Shown here: positions 33,653-44,569 of the stretch, piece by piece
How the letters are laid out: every line of letters begins with the position of its first letter
Numbering within the stretch: position 1 is the first letter of the stretch
NCBI GenBank assembly: GCA_025765615.1
Contig: JAIVFJ010000005.1
Coordinates: forward strand, 558,001-622,000
DNA from: Zopfochytrium polystomum
Taxonomy: Eukaryota > Chytridiomycota > Chytridiomycetes > Chytridiales > Chytridiaceae
Reading direction: 5' to 3'
DNA: 64,000 nt
Program-made: the position numbers and the translations under genes
Notes under the pieces: generated by a model
What the model was told of the DNA's origin: nothing
The model's input: the letters and a program-made list of their open reading frames with translations, nothing else
Databases searched by the model: none

Positions 33653-36332
33653 ATGCCCGCTGCCCCCGCCGCGCCCGACCCCGCTGACCAGGAGCTCCTG
33701 CGCAGGGGGCTCCTAGACGGTGTTGTCAACGGAGTTGCCGGCGTCGTTGACGGCGTCGCGTCTGATCTCGCGAGCGGCATCTCGACCGTCGTTGGAGTAC
33801 TCGGCGGGACGACGTCGTCCGCCACGACGTCATCCCCAACGACTGCAGCAACAACCACCGCTGCCTCCCCAACGCCGCCCCAGCCCGCCACTGCCAACCC
33901 CCCGGTGACGATCCCCCAATCCACTGCAACATCCTCCAACATCGTGATATCCCCAACAAATATACCGACCAACGCATCAGTCACGTCGGCTTCGTCGTTC
34001 AGTATCACGGCCACCCTCGCGCAGGGCGCCGGTGGTGGCGTTGGGACGGACACAACCCTTCCCTCCAGCTCAACGAGCGGGTCTGCGTGCAAGCAGTACG
34101 GCGCCGAGTGTGAACAAAAAGCCAACACCTCCTGCGTGGGCACTTGGTTCTACAACTGCTCATACCCAATCGCCCCCCCCGGCCTTCCGTCCGGTGCCTG
34201 CGGAAACTGCTTGTGCAATGGAAATATGCTCCTGGACTACATCAGCTGCAGTACGATCGCTACATCGTTTTCAACATCAACAAAATCAAAAGCAGTTGCC
34301 AGCTCGGCGGTCATGCAAGACTTGCCCAAAGTGGAGCCGAAAACACCCGTTGAAAGTCCGACCGGTTCGGGCACAAGTGAGTGGTTGACGCTCCTGGCAT
34401 GGTCGTCTGCTCGTTCATTAACCTTTGTGTTCTACAGCCATGGGCTCACTGCAGGCACCCCCTTCATCAGCGCTTTCAGCGGGACCCATTGCCGGAATCG
34501 TTGCCGCATGCCTAATCGTGGTGGCAATCACTATTGGCGCCGTCGTCTTGCGGCGACGGCGCTCCGGGTCCCGTTCAGAGCCGTCGCCTCGCAAAGAGAA
34601 GTTGCTCGGCATCGAAGATGGTGCGGATGACGACACTTCCGAGGAACCGGCGATGCCACAGTATTCCGCGAAAGATCCCTCGTGGATGCCGGTTCCATCC
34701 GACGTGGAGGGCGGACTCGACTCGCTCTCCTTGCCTCCGTTGGCAATCACATCCAGCGCTCACACCGCCACTTCCCTGGACCGCCTCTTTGACCACAACC
34801 GCTCGGCGTCCTCCGCATCTGTGACGACACCCGCCGGCCCCATCACCGCACTCAACCCATTCTTGGACGGTGCTGAGGTCCCGCAGGAACAGATCTCGGA
34901 GAAACCATCGCCAATTAGTCCGGCTTCGGGTGTTGGCCCGGATGACTCGGATCGTGATGTGCATGGCGTCCCGGTAGTCGAAGTCTCTGGCGACGGGGGC
35001 GTTGGCGGCAGCACTAGCGAGGGTGATGGCGCTGGCCCTGGCGTTGACGCCGTCGGCGACGGCTTGGTTCAGGCGGAAACAGCCGCATGGACGGAGGAGC
35101 AGTGGATGCACTGGCACTACGCCCGACAGTGGCACGAGTGGCAGCTGCAGCAGCGCCAGTGGCAAGACCAACAGCGCGCATACTACGCGGCAAAGGAGGA
35201 GGAGCGCAAGAAGAAGCTCGCCGAGCTGCCGCCTGGCGCAACGCCACCCGAGCAAGCCATCCCCACACTGCGCCAGCCTCGCGTGTACAAACCGTCGCCC
35301 CTTTCGCGGGCGATCAGGCTGTCCCACATCAGCACGGTCTCGGCTTCGTCGTCGGCCGCCTCCGGCAGCTCCTCCGGCGGGTCATCCGCTGCAGCCTCGG
35401 CTGCCGCCGCCGCGAGGGACTCACTGTCCCCGAGCGCGCGCAGCTCCATCGTAGACTTGTCGGCGGGCTCCGTGCGGGCCGGCGGCCCGCAGCGCGCCAA
35501 CTCAATCAACCGCCGCGTGAGCTGGGAGAGCTTTGCGTCGGTCGCGTTCGGCGTCGGCGTCACGTCGCCGCCCGGCTCGGCCTCCTCCGCCGCCTTTGAC
35601 GGCCTGGCTCGCAAGGGCAGTGGGTCGTCCGTCGCGTCGTTCGCCTCGTCGTCGCGCCGCTCTGTCACCGGCGGCGGCAGCGGCGACTGGGGCGTCACGC
35701 TCGTCGCCACGACGCCGCGCTGGACCGCGCCGGCCGACGTTGCCGCCGCGCGGCCGCCGTCGTCGCTGCTGTCCCCGCTCTCCGCCGGCGGCGGAGACCG
35801 CGCGTCGACGCACTTCCACACGCACGTGATCCCCGGATACGAGAACCAGCCGCCCGCGGCGGTGGTGTCGATCACGTCGGTCGGGCCTGACGGCGCGCTG
35901 ATCACGACACAGACGGTGACGCTCCCCGCGCCGCTGTCGGATGCCGCCGCGGCGCACGACGCGCGCTTTTCGCTGCTCGAGGCCGCCGTCGACTTGCGGG
36001 ACGGGGACGGTGCGGAGGACGACGTGGTGGACGACGAGAGGGAGGAGGTTGAGGAGGACGAGGACGAGGATGACGAGGTCGGGGTGGAGACGTGGGAGGG
36101 CGACGTGCAGGGCGAGCTGCACCCGCAGCTGCAGTACACGGTGCGGCAGGCCCACCGGCCGTCTGGCGCCGTCACCGCCGCCGCCGGGGACGTCGAGCTT
36201 GCGGTCGCCGTCGGCGACCACGTGGTGCTGTGGCAGGTGCTCGACGACGGATGGTGCGAGGGGTACTCAGTGGAGACTCGCCGGTCGGGTCGATTCCCCC
36301 TGTCGTGCCTGGTGGAGGCGAAAGCGCCTTGA
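33653..36332 (+). CDS. Single-pass membrane protein, Cys-rich ectodomain and C-terminal SH3
   Basis: Exons 33653-34376 and 34438-36332 (intron GTGAGT...CTACAG, phase 1) give 872 aa. Residues ~40-130 are Thr/Ser/Pro-rich, a likely O-glycosylated stalk. Residues ~140-195 hold a cysteine-rich module (CKQYGAEC, CVGTWFYNCSYPI, CGNCLCNGNM). A membrane helix lies at ~258-281 (PIAGIVAACLIVVAITIGAV) followed by RRRR, which sets the C-terminus in the cytosol. The cytosolic part includes an unusual Trp/Gln-rich stretch (EEQWMHWHYARQWHEWQL) and Ser/Ala-rich linkers. It ends in a partial SH3 with GDHVVLWQVLDDGWCEGYS and SGRFPLSCL. The layout suggests a surface sensor or adaptor. No signal peptide is visible after the chosen ATG, so an unseen upstream exon is possible. 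Confidence 0.75.
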
Positions 36333-36751
36333 TTTTTAGGCAATGTTGCTGGCTTTTCCCTTATTTTTGTTTTTTTTTTTTTTTTTTTTTTTCAAATGGA
36401 TTCTCGTTCGTTAAGTGAGCTCTGTTGTTTTTTTTTTGTTTTTTTCCCCCACTTCTCTTCTTATTCGGCAGGCTCCTGTGTCGCACATCCCTTTTTTGAA
36501 ACCCCCACCCCCTTCCTCCTTCCTACCCCTTCCTTTTCTGTTTTGCATTTTCTTTTGTGCGGCCACCTTTTCGCCTTTCCCCATTCGATCGGTCTTTTGC
36601 ACCCCCAAGCCCCCCCTGTGTGTATGAAGTCTACCCTTCTTCCTTCACCCCAACCCTCCCGTCTGTATGTGCGAGATATCAGTGTACTCTTTTTCTTTCC
36701 GTGCTTGTGTGTCTGTGTGTGAGTGTGTCTGTGATTGTGTAGATCGAAACC

Positions 36752-36820
<69 letters not shown>

Positions 36821-37236
36821 TCTCTCTCTATCTCTCTCTGTCTCTCTCTCCCCCTCTCTCCCCTTCATTGCACTCTAGTTCCTCTTTTCTTGTTTGTTGC
36901 AAAAAAAGCAAACGCGAACCTCCGGCAGTGCCGTGGGGGTGGGAATTCGGTCACGTGATCCAAATGCTTCATTTTTTCAACATTTTCGATTCCCAATGTA
37001 TTCAGTCGCTACGGCGGCCGTGTGCGACACCTCGTCTCCCCCCCTCTCTCTCTCTCCGCACCCGCGCGTCCATACTGCGAGCGGCCACGCCCTCTCATAC
37101 TATTACAGTTACTGGTGATCAGCTTGTCTCCAGTATGATGAAGATTGTTCACTCTACCGCATTCATTTTCAAGTTTCCTTTTCTGTCATAATAATTTCGT
37201 CATGGACAGTACTGCTTATTTGTGAAATATCGTCCC
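36333..37236. other. Convergent intergenic, (CT)n at about 36750-36850
   Basis: T-rich tract at 36370-36390, pyrimidine-rich DNA, then about 100 bp of CT repeats. No gene was seen; the stretch holds the 3' flanks of the SH3 protein and the doublecortin gene. Confidence 0.5.
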
Positions 37237-40200
37237 TCATTCTTCCCTCTGTTCTTCTTCCGCGTTGCCCCCACCGTCTAGGTCCTCGTCATCCGCGGGC
37301 ACGCCATCCTCGCCCCACTGCTCCCGCTGGTCATCGCCGCCGCTCCCGCCGCCGCCGTCGCTCATACCCCTCGAGGGCGAAAGTACAGCCGGTGCCGTCC
37401 GCGGCACCGACCCCGCCGCCCTCTCGCTCTTGGCTTTCGACCCCGCCCGCGTTGTCCGCTCCGCAGTCGTCGCCGCCGCCGGCGACAGCAGCCGGCTTTG
37501 GCCGGCCTCGCTGCCCTGCGCCACGCTGCCCGTCTCCTCCGCCCTCTCCGCCGAACCCCTGGGTTCCGCGTTTGCGTCCTCGTCTCCGTCGTCGCCGTCG
37601 TCGCCGCCGTCGTCGCCTTCCCCTTCGGCCGCCTGGGCAGTCCCGCTACGCGTTGCTCCCCGTGCTATTTCGTCGGCACGTTCGCCCTCTGCCTCCGCAC
37701 CGCTGTCGCCACCGTCGCCATCGCCATGCTCATCCCCATCCTCTCCTTCCGCGGTCGCGGCGGCGGCGGTAGCGGCGGCGGCGAGAGCACTTTCGCTCGC
37801 GCCTGGTCGCCGTTTCGACATGGGGCGGCTGCCGCTCCCGCGGGACCGCGCCGTTGCAAGGTTAAAGCTGCTGTCTACCTCGACAACGGCACCCGCGGGC
37901 GGCGGCGATGGGGAGACCGTTCGGCTTGGCGCCGTCAGTCGCGGCGACAGCTCCCGCTGTGGCGCCGGCGGTGGAGCGAACGTGACGACGGCCGGCCGTG
38001 CGCCGCTGCCGCTGCCGGGGTCTCCCCTATCGTCGCCGCCGTCGCCGACGTCGTCAGCCTCCTGGTTGAAGTGCTGCAAGCGCTTCTCCTCAAAGCGCTC
38101 GTGCGCGTCATCCGTCGTTTGCTGCGCGGAAACCTCTTCCTCGATCTCGTTCTCTGCATGGTGCTGTTGCTTGCCGGAAAGGACTGCCGAAATCGTGATG
38201 TGGCCGGGTGTTAGCTTTTCTTTCATTTAATTTTGCAAACACCACCCAAAGCTAACCACAGGCTATTCCCATCCAGCTCACCTTTGGCATCCGTCTGCGT
38301 ATGGACGTACTCGACCTTTTGGGGACGCGGTCGCTCCACTGGCGGCTTCAGAGTCGCACCGCCGACCGCCGGCTTCGCGTTCGCCGTCTGCACCCCCGCA
38401 CGCTCTTCAGAAGTCCTGCCGTCACTGCCGCCCCCGTCTCCGCGACCAACCTGCTTCCCGATCTCGGACTTTCTCGGCCCTTTCCCGCCCGCCACCGCCA
38501 CCGGTGCAGGAGCAGCCGCCGGTGCCGCCGCCGCTGGGGCGTGCAGGGGTGCGACGCGCGGCCTGCGGATCAGCTCCATCAACTCGTTCCGCGTCGTCGC
38601 TCCTCCGAGCCCGACGACCCCGCGCGACTTGAACCCGTTGACGTCGTACCGTATCTTGTAGAACGGGTCGTCGCCCGAAACGATGACGAAAGACGTCGCC
38701 GAGTGCGCCCCCGCCGCAGCAGCTGCTGTCCCGCTGCCCGTTTCCGGAGGTGGCGGTGGCGGCGGCGGGTCGTTGCACAGCTGCAGAAGCGTGTCGATGC
38801 TGTCGACTCGCTGGCCGTCCATTGAGTAGATGCGAGTGGCACGGCCCCCGGCAAGGGTGAGAGTGGAGTTGAGCGTTTCCAGTAGCTGTTGGGCGGAAGA
38901 ATGGGGGCGGAAATGAACAGATTTGGTTGGGTTACTGTTTATCAACACGATTCAAGGAATCGCTCGCTGCTGGAGACATCACTTCCAATGAACCGGCTTT
39001 TTCATTTTATCATTAATTTTTATGATACCTTGCGAAGAGTAGGGTAGCGCGACTTTCTTATTGTTAGGCGGTAGCCATGGTGGTAGGCGTCCCCATTAGG
39101 GAAGAGAGTGACGATATGCGGTTTCTGATATTTATCCAGTGTAGGTGGGAGAAGGCGTGTAAGCTTGTTAGCGGCATGGACGATGCCAAACTGGCTTCCA
39201 TGAAACGTTCTCCAACTCCCCTGTACCTCGTCTTCCTCTCCGAAATGGTCTGTGGCGGCGGGATTGACGGTTGGGTAGCTGATCCGTTTCAGAGGTTCGA
39301 TACCCGCTGCCACCACATTCATGCAGTCGCGAAGGTCATGAAGAGATTTGATGTGTCGACCGGTCTCGGCGTCATGCAAGCGAAGGATTTTCCGCTTCCA
39401 AGTGGAGCTTACCGTGGTTATTATCTATTTGGAGTGCAGTTTGGAGGCAGGGGTGATTGAAATTTAGACTGGGCCATCAAAACCAAAAGGCAGCTGGCGG
39501 CAGTCGCCAGCATTCCGTTCCACCACTTTGTAACTCCGAAAGGCTGTTTTGCGGAAATATTTCGCCAAAACCCACCTGTTCCAGGGATTTGCAGGTTCTA
39601 TAGTTTAGCACAAGTCTAAGTGGTGTCGTCTTTAAGTCTCCATTCAAGTGAACTATAATTCTATAGGCTTTGCTCTGTCAGGAGGGCAGGACACGAGCGC
39701 AAAAATCTGATGTTAGATCACGCCACAGAGGTACCAGGAGGGAAAATATGCAGAAAGGTTGGACGGGCTGGAGTCAAAGTCGGAAAGGAGAGCAGGGCTG
39801 AGCTCTTCGGCTTTGCGTCAGTTCCTTTTATTTTTGAAAGGAAGGGGTTGGGGGAGAGAGGGGAAGGTAAGGGCTCGGGCCATAGCAAGTACCGCAGGTC
39901 CAAATATCGGCGTCTCAATTTTTCGGCGGAGCTCGTCAAAGCGGGGCTTCTGGAAACGTCTCTCCGCTCTGTCGGCCAAGTCCTCGTCCTTCAAGTATGC
40001 GACCTTTTTCAGGAGCTCTCCGCTTGTGGCGACGTACGATCTGCCTTCCTGAAGGTCATCCAGGTTGTGTATTGGCACGCCGTCCAACGTGTAGACTTTT
40101 CGCACCGCCCCGCTCAATAGATTGAGGTCCTCGGAAATGTTGTGGAGGAACTTGTACGAAAGATGTCCAAAGCAGTTTTCGTTTTGGCCATTCGCCGAAG

Positions 40201-40582
40201 GGTGAATCGAGGAAGCCCGGTGTCGTTTCAGCGATTCGGTTTTGGAGGCGAGAGAGGAAGTAGAGAGGAACGGGAGTATTTCAGCTTCATGGATCGTTTA
40301 CTGTGCGCAGCGCACTCGCGGGAAAGTGATCATAAACGAGCCGGTCTTAATTTCGAGTGGCCCCTGCGGTGGCAGCTCTTTCTCAAACCAATGCTGCGAT
40401 TGGCTGCCGCGAGCGCTGGCGCGGTTGAGGTGGGTGTGGGGCTGAGGGAAGAAGAGTGCCCTCACCTGCTCAAAGTTTCTGTAGATGCGAGGAGAAACAA
40501 CTAGCTTCTTTCCAGGGTTGAAGACGTCACCGTTTCGATACACTTTAATCTTGCGACTTCGATAGTCGTCGAATGAAGACAT
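37237..40582 (-). CDS. Doublecortin-domain protein with three DCX repeats
   Basis: Six exons (40582-40466, 40150-39893, 39674-39576, 39424-39029, 38885-38282, 38219-37237) give 818 aa. DCX domains bind and stabilise microtubules. DCX1 (residues ~10-92) runs from KIKVYRNGDVFNPGKKLVVS to VYTLDGVPIHNLDDL. DCX2 (~128-215) starts YRIIVHLNGDLKTTPLRLVL and has RKILRLHDAETGRHIKSLHDL. DCX3 (~235-340) starts IVTLFPNGDAYHHGYRLTI and ends in FYKIRYDVNGF. Each repeat is cut by a phase-0 intron after the first half (FEQ/FLH, LEQ/IIT, LRK/LLE). The rest is low complexity, Ala/Pro-rich then acidic, ending DGGGNAEEEQREE. The donor after FGPA (39893) and the acceptor at 39674 are the least certain junctions. 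In fungi such domains are expected mainly in flagellated lineages, suggesting a flagellar or basal-body role (inference). Confidence 0.85.
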
Positions 40583-41285
40583 TGCGAGGTCGGCGGGCCA
40601 AGAACCGAACCCAGGGTGGGGGTGAAGATATATGGATGGGAGGGCGAATGGTGCCCGACTGTGCCGGCGTCTGCGCAGTCCGAAGAAGCGGAAGATACAG
40701 AGGCGTCTGGTGGAGGTGGTTGGTGGCCGAGGAGGGAACGTTGGTATGGGGGGGCGGGTGTGTGTGTGTGTGTGTGTCTGGACGGCGCTGTCCAAGTGTC
40801 CTGGCAGAAGAAAAAAGAAGGTGCGGCTAGTAGCAAGCAAATACCTGTCAAAGAGGCTCTGGGGGAAGTGTGGAGGGGGCCATATGCCAGCTATTTCTCC
40901 ATAACAAAATAAATGAAGGGCTTTGTATGTGTCCCCCGTCGCTGTAGCTCTGAGAGCGTGGTAGTCGTGTTCGGCTTTGGCTGTAGGCGCCAGCCCGGCA
41001 ACTAACCCACGAATAATACGCCGCCAACCGCGGGCCGCTCCACCACCACCCACAAAAGCCCTTTCAATTATCTTCCTCCCACCACGTCATGCACGTTTCA
41101 GACCGAGTGGCTGGGTGGCTGGGGGCGTCGTCGAATGAATGGGTGGAATGGGTCCGTGGCTATTTATTTGGGGTGGTGGCAAACCAATCCCCGCCTTCCC
41201 CGCGGTCCGAGGAAGAATGGATGCGAATAATGGGTCGGTCACGTACGCACAACACACACAAACATTGGGATCTCTCTCACTCTCA

Positions 41286-41316
<31 letters not shown>

Positions 41317-41333
41317 TCTATCTCTAACCGCTC

Positions 41334-41379
<46 letters not shown>

Positions 41380-41469
41380 CCGCAGGCGAGCTGTCGCATG
41401 ACGCTGCGTGGACGCTGAGGGCAAGAAAATTTTCAGTGGCCCCACCACCGACAGAGGGCCAACAGGCCA

Positions 41470-41523
<54 letters not shown>

Positions 41524-41599
41524 TCTCTCTCTCTCCCTCTGTCCTTTCTCACCAACACAGATCAGCTGGTCACCCCGGCCTTCGAATCCAACCGCCACG
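40583..41599. promoter_or_regulatory. Divergent promoter region with CT and CA repeats
   Basis: About 1 kb between the doublecortin gene (-) and the CC1-box gene (+). It contains (GT)n near 40758-40776, (CT)n at about 41275-41375 and 41471-41500, and (CA)n at 41501-41522. Nothing coding was recognised. Confidence 0.45.
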
Positions 41600-44102
41600 A
41601 TGATGCTGAGGCTGTCCAACCCGGATCCGGAGAGCCCTCCCGACTCGCCCAAGACGGAGCCTCTGCACTCCACGCTGTTGGCCGATGATGCCGCTGCCGG
41701 AACATCCGAGGCCGCCGCCGCCGCCGCCGCCGCCGCGCGACTGGATTCGGACCAGCTTCAGCAGCAGCTGTCGAACGGAGGTATTGGTTTTGTTGTGCAT
41801 TGGTTGGCGCAAGACTCCCCTCCCTCCCTCCTCTCCAACGCACTCCCTGCCCTTCCACGGCTTCGGATCGCCTCTCCGTCTCTCCCTTTACCCCTTTCGT
41901 CCTCTCTCTAACCTCCCTCGGCGAATCTGTCGCACCGCAGTGATCTTCCGCAGAAGCCTGTTGAATTGAGACAGATTCCCTACCCCCACCTACTGTCGAA
42001 CTGTCGACGAGCGCCCTCCCAGGATTGGTTGGCGCTGTGATTGGGGCTGTGGAGGGCAGTTCCGAAGCTACGGGAGGGGGGTCGTTTTGTGCGTAGGTGC
42101 TGCCGTCGGTGTCGGTGGCCCGCTCCCACGTGCGCATCCATCGCCGCAATCCAAGCAGCTGAGCGCTCCGTCGCCGAAACCCAAAACGTCTCTCCCCCTT
42201 TGCAATCCTTAAAAAAAACGACACACGAACTCACGCCCACACGCGTGCACCATATTCTAACGCGCGCAAAACTCGCCATCAAATAGACTTCTCTCGTCCC
42301 TCAAGCCGCGGTGCCGCATTCAAGCGGCAATCATCGAGCTTGAACGCTGCAATGGTAAGCAGCTTCATCACCAATGCTTCTGTCGGAGGGCCAGACGGAG
42401 CTTCGCCGATCGAGGCGGCGCTATCGGCGCAGCCCAGTGAGGATGCTTCAATCAGTGCCTTGGAAGCCATGTCGGACCAAGAGCTGAAGTGGAGGCTTAA
42501 GGAGGCTCTGGCTGTGATCAAGGAGAAAGAACGAGGTAAGTTCCCACTCCACTGCAGCATCACCGACCTAATGCACCACCATGCCCTCCGTTGTTCCGAC
42601 AGACCTTATCATTGCCGCTGAGATTGGCCAGCAGTTGGTCTCTGTCAACAACTCGATTGCAGCTGAGTACGAAGAGTTGAAAGCTCGCCAAGGGATTGCA
42701 AAGCAGGTCGGCACTCGCTCACAGTCTGAAGGATCTGGAACGCCTGAGGACTCGAAAAACTCGGCGGACGCATTTCGCGCTCTTAAGAGAGCGAGCACAA
42801 GCTTGACGAAGAGTCGATTGGGAATGCTTGATGTTGTCGATCGAAGTTCGTTGGAAGATCCCTCCACTCTTCCGCGGCAACCAGGAGCCCGCCGACCGTC
42901 GGACCCGGACACAAGAAAGCTTAACAGAAAGTCGTCGAGTGGAATCTACGAATACGTCACCGACCTCGAGAGAACGAATGCAGGTTTGAAAAGATGAACT
43001 AAGAATGGGATGCCTCTCAAATTGCTCCGCAAGCACAGATCTTCGCGAGCAACTCGGGACGGCCATCGCGAATCTTCAAGATGCGGAAAAGATTCACTCC
43101 CGCACACTGGCAAACCTCCGAAAGACGAACGCTTCTCTCCAGGACCAGCTTCACTCCGCTCTTCAAGACGTCAGAAACACCGAGCAAGCCCACAATCGCA
43201 CCATATCCGCTTTGGAAGCAGACCTGGAGTCCCTTAGATCGGAGCTAAGTAATGCTTCTATCGCACAATTCGAGCTGGAAAATGAGAAGAAGCGCCTCGC
43301 CCGCGAAAAGGTCGACGCAATTCGCGAATCTCAGAGTGTGGAGTCTGCAGATACTCGCGTCATTTACGACTTACAAAAACGAATTCGGGCTTTGGAGGAT
43401 GCGAATGCGGCTGCTCTTGCCAGCAAAAAGGACGCCGAGCGCAAACTCAAGCAAGCTCGCGAGGACTTGGAAGAAGCAAAGTCCCTAGCTGCTGAACTAC
43501 AAGAACGTGTTGAGTCGGCGGTCGGGTTGCGCGAGGAGTGCGAGCGGAGAGGGGCTCTAATCATGGAGCTGAAAGAGCAGCTGGAAGACTCTAGAACATC
43601 AGCCATCGACTCTAACGAGGCTAAGATGTTTCAAAACGCGACCACCGTTGTCAAGCGGCCCACAGGTCCTGCCAATAGCGAGCTCTCTGTCGTGTTGCAA
43701 AAAGGCGACCAAGAGTGGTCCTGGAGCCCGTGGCTTATGAGTGTTCGTGAAAAGGTGTGGGAACGCGACATAAACGGTCTCCGAGACGAGATTGCAGATC
43801 TCACGCAGCACAGGGAAGCTGCGTATGTTCGTCTGCGGTCGGGAATCGACGAAATGCTGGGAATCTTTGTCCAAGCACTCCCAACTCCTGTTCAGGCGAT
43901 CACAACCCGCGTGATTGGTGTCCTGTCACCACCGATGGCTGCTGCCGGACTTCCCGCCGCCACAATCGCGGCGTCGCCGGAAACGAAAAAACTGATCGCA
44001 GCGGCAGCAGAACCAACGGACGCCGCTGCTCCAGCGCCTGAAGAAAAGGACGTGCCAAGCAATGCAGTCTCTGAAGCTGCCACTCCTGGCCCTGTCGCCT
44101 GA
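41600..44102 (+). CDS. Coiled-coil protein with CC1-box-like motif (possible dynein adaptor)
   Basis: Exons 41600-41780, 42287-42535, 42603-42983 and 43039-44102 give 624 aa; all junctions are phase 1. The N-terminus is acidic and Ala-rich. The segment LKEALAVIKEKER/DLIIAAEIGQQLVSVN matches the CC1-box pattern (D-LxxAAxxGxxL-xxN) of BICD, TRAK, HAP1 and Spindly-type dynein adaptors, where it contacts dynein light intermediate chain. A Ser/Arg-rich linker and long heptad-repeat coiled coil follow (about residues 270-460). A compact region with DQEWSWSPWLMSVREKVWE comes next, and the tail is Ala/Pro-rich. Exon 2 is joined through acceptor 42286 (ATCAAATAG), which keeps the frame; an alternative is initiation at ATG 42352. 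The coiled coil is certain; the adaptor role is inferred from one motif. Confidence 0.7.
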
Positions 44103-44569
44103 TCCAGGACCTCTGTACCTTCCTCATGATAATGATGTTGTTTTGCCTTTTATTCCTCCCCCATTTTGTTTCCTCCTATTTTTTCTTTGGTCATCGTCGT
44201 CGACGTGCTGCCTGTTTATTGATTATGCTCCCACTCCTCTCATATTTTGTTTTCGTTTTATCTATTCTCACAAAAGAAGATGCTCGACCAACAGCAGCAG
44301 AGTGGTGGATGGTGGATGTTGATGGGAGAAGAAGTCGGCGAAGAGCGGAGACGGAGCGGAGAAGGAGCTTGTGAGGAAGCAGAGCCCTTGGTGCGTGCAG
44401 CTAGCGGCCTGCCACGGCCCTGAAATGAAGCCAGCCGGAAGGGGGAGAAATTTTGTGCGTTGCTGCGATTGCTCATCACCACCACCCACCCACCCACGGA
44501 CGTTTTGCCCACCAAACCCACCCTCCCGCCACTAATTGCCACTCACCTCCACTCACCCCACAGAACTGG
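44103..44569. other. Intergenic
   Basis: T-rich 3' flank followed by purine-rich DNA and (CCCA)-type repeats near 44480-44510. The end, CTCACCCCACAG, could be a splice acceptor just before the next ATG. Confidence 0.4.

Noticed and set aside
35183..36343. 386-aa antisense open frame
   Set aside because: Shadow of the SH3 membrane protein; Ser/Ala-rich with no domain.
42352..42354. ATG 42352 as the start of the CC1-box gene
   Set aside because: Usable, but the frame is open upstream to acceptor 42286 and joins in phase to exon 41600-41780, so the longer model is preferred.
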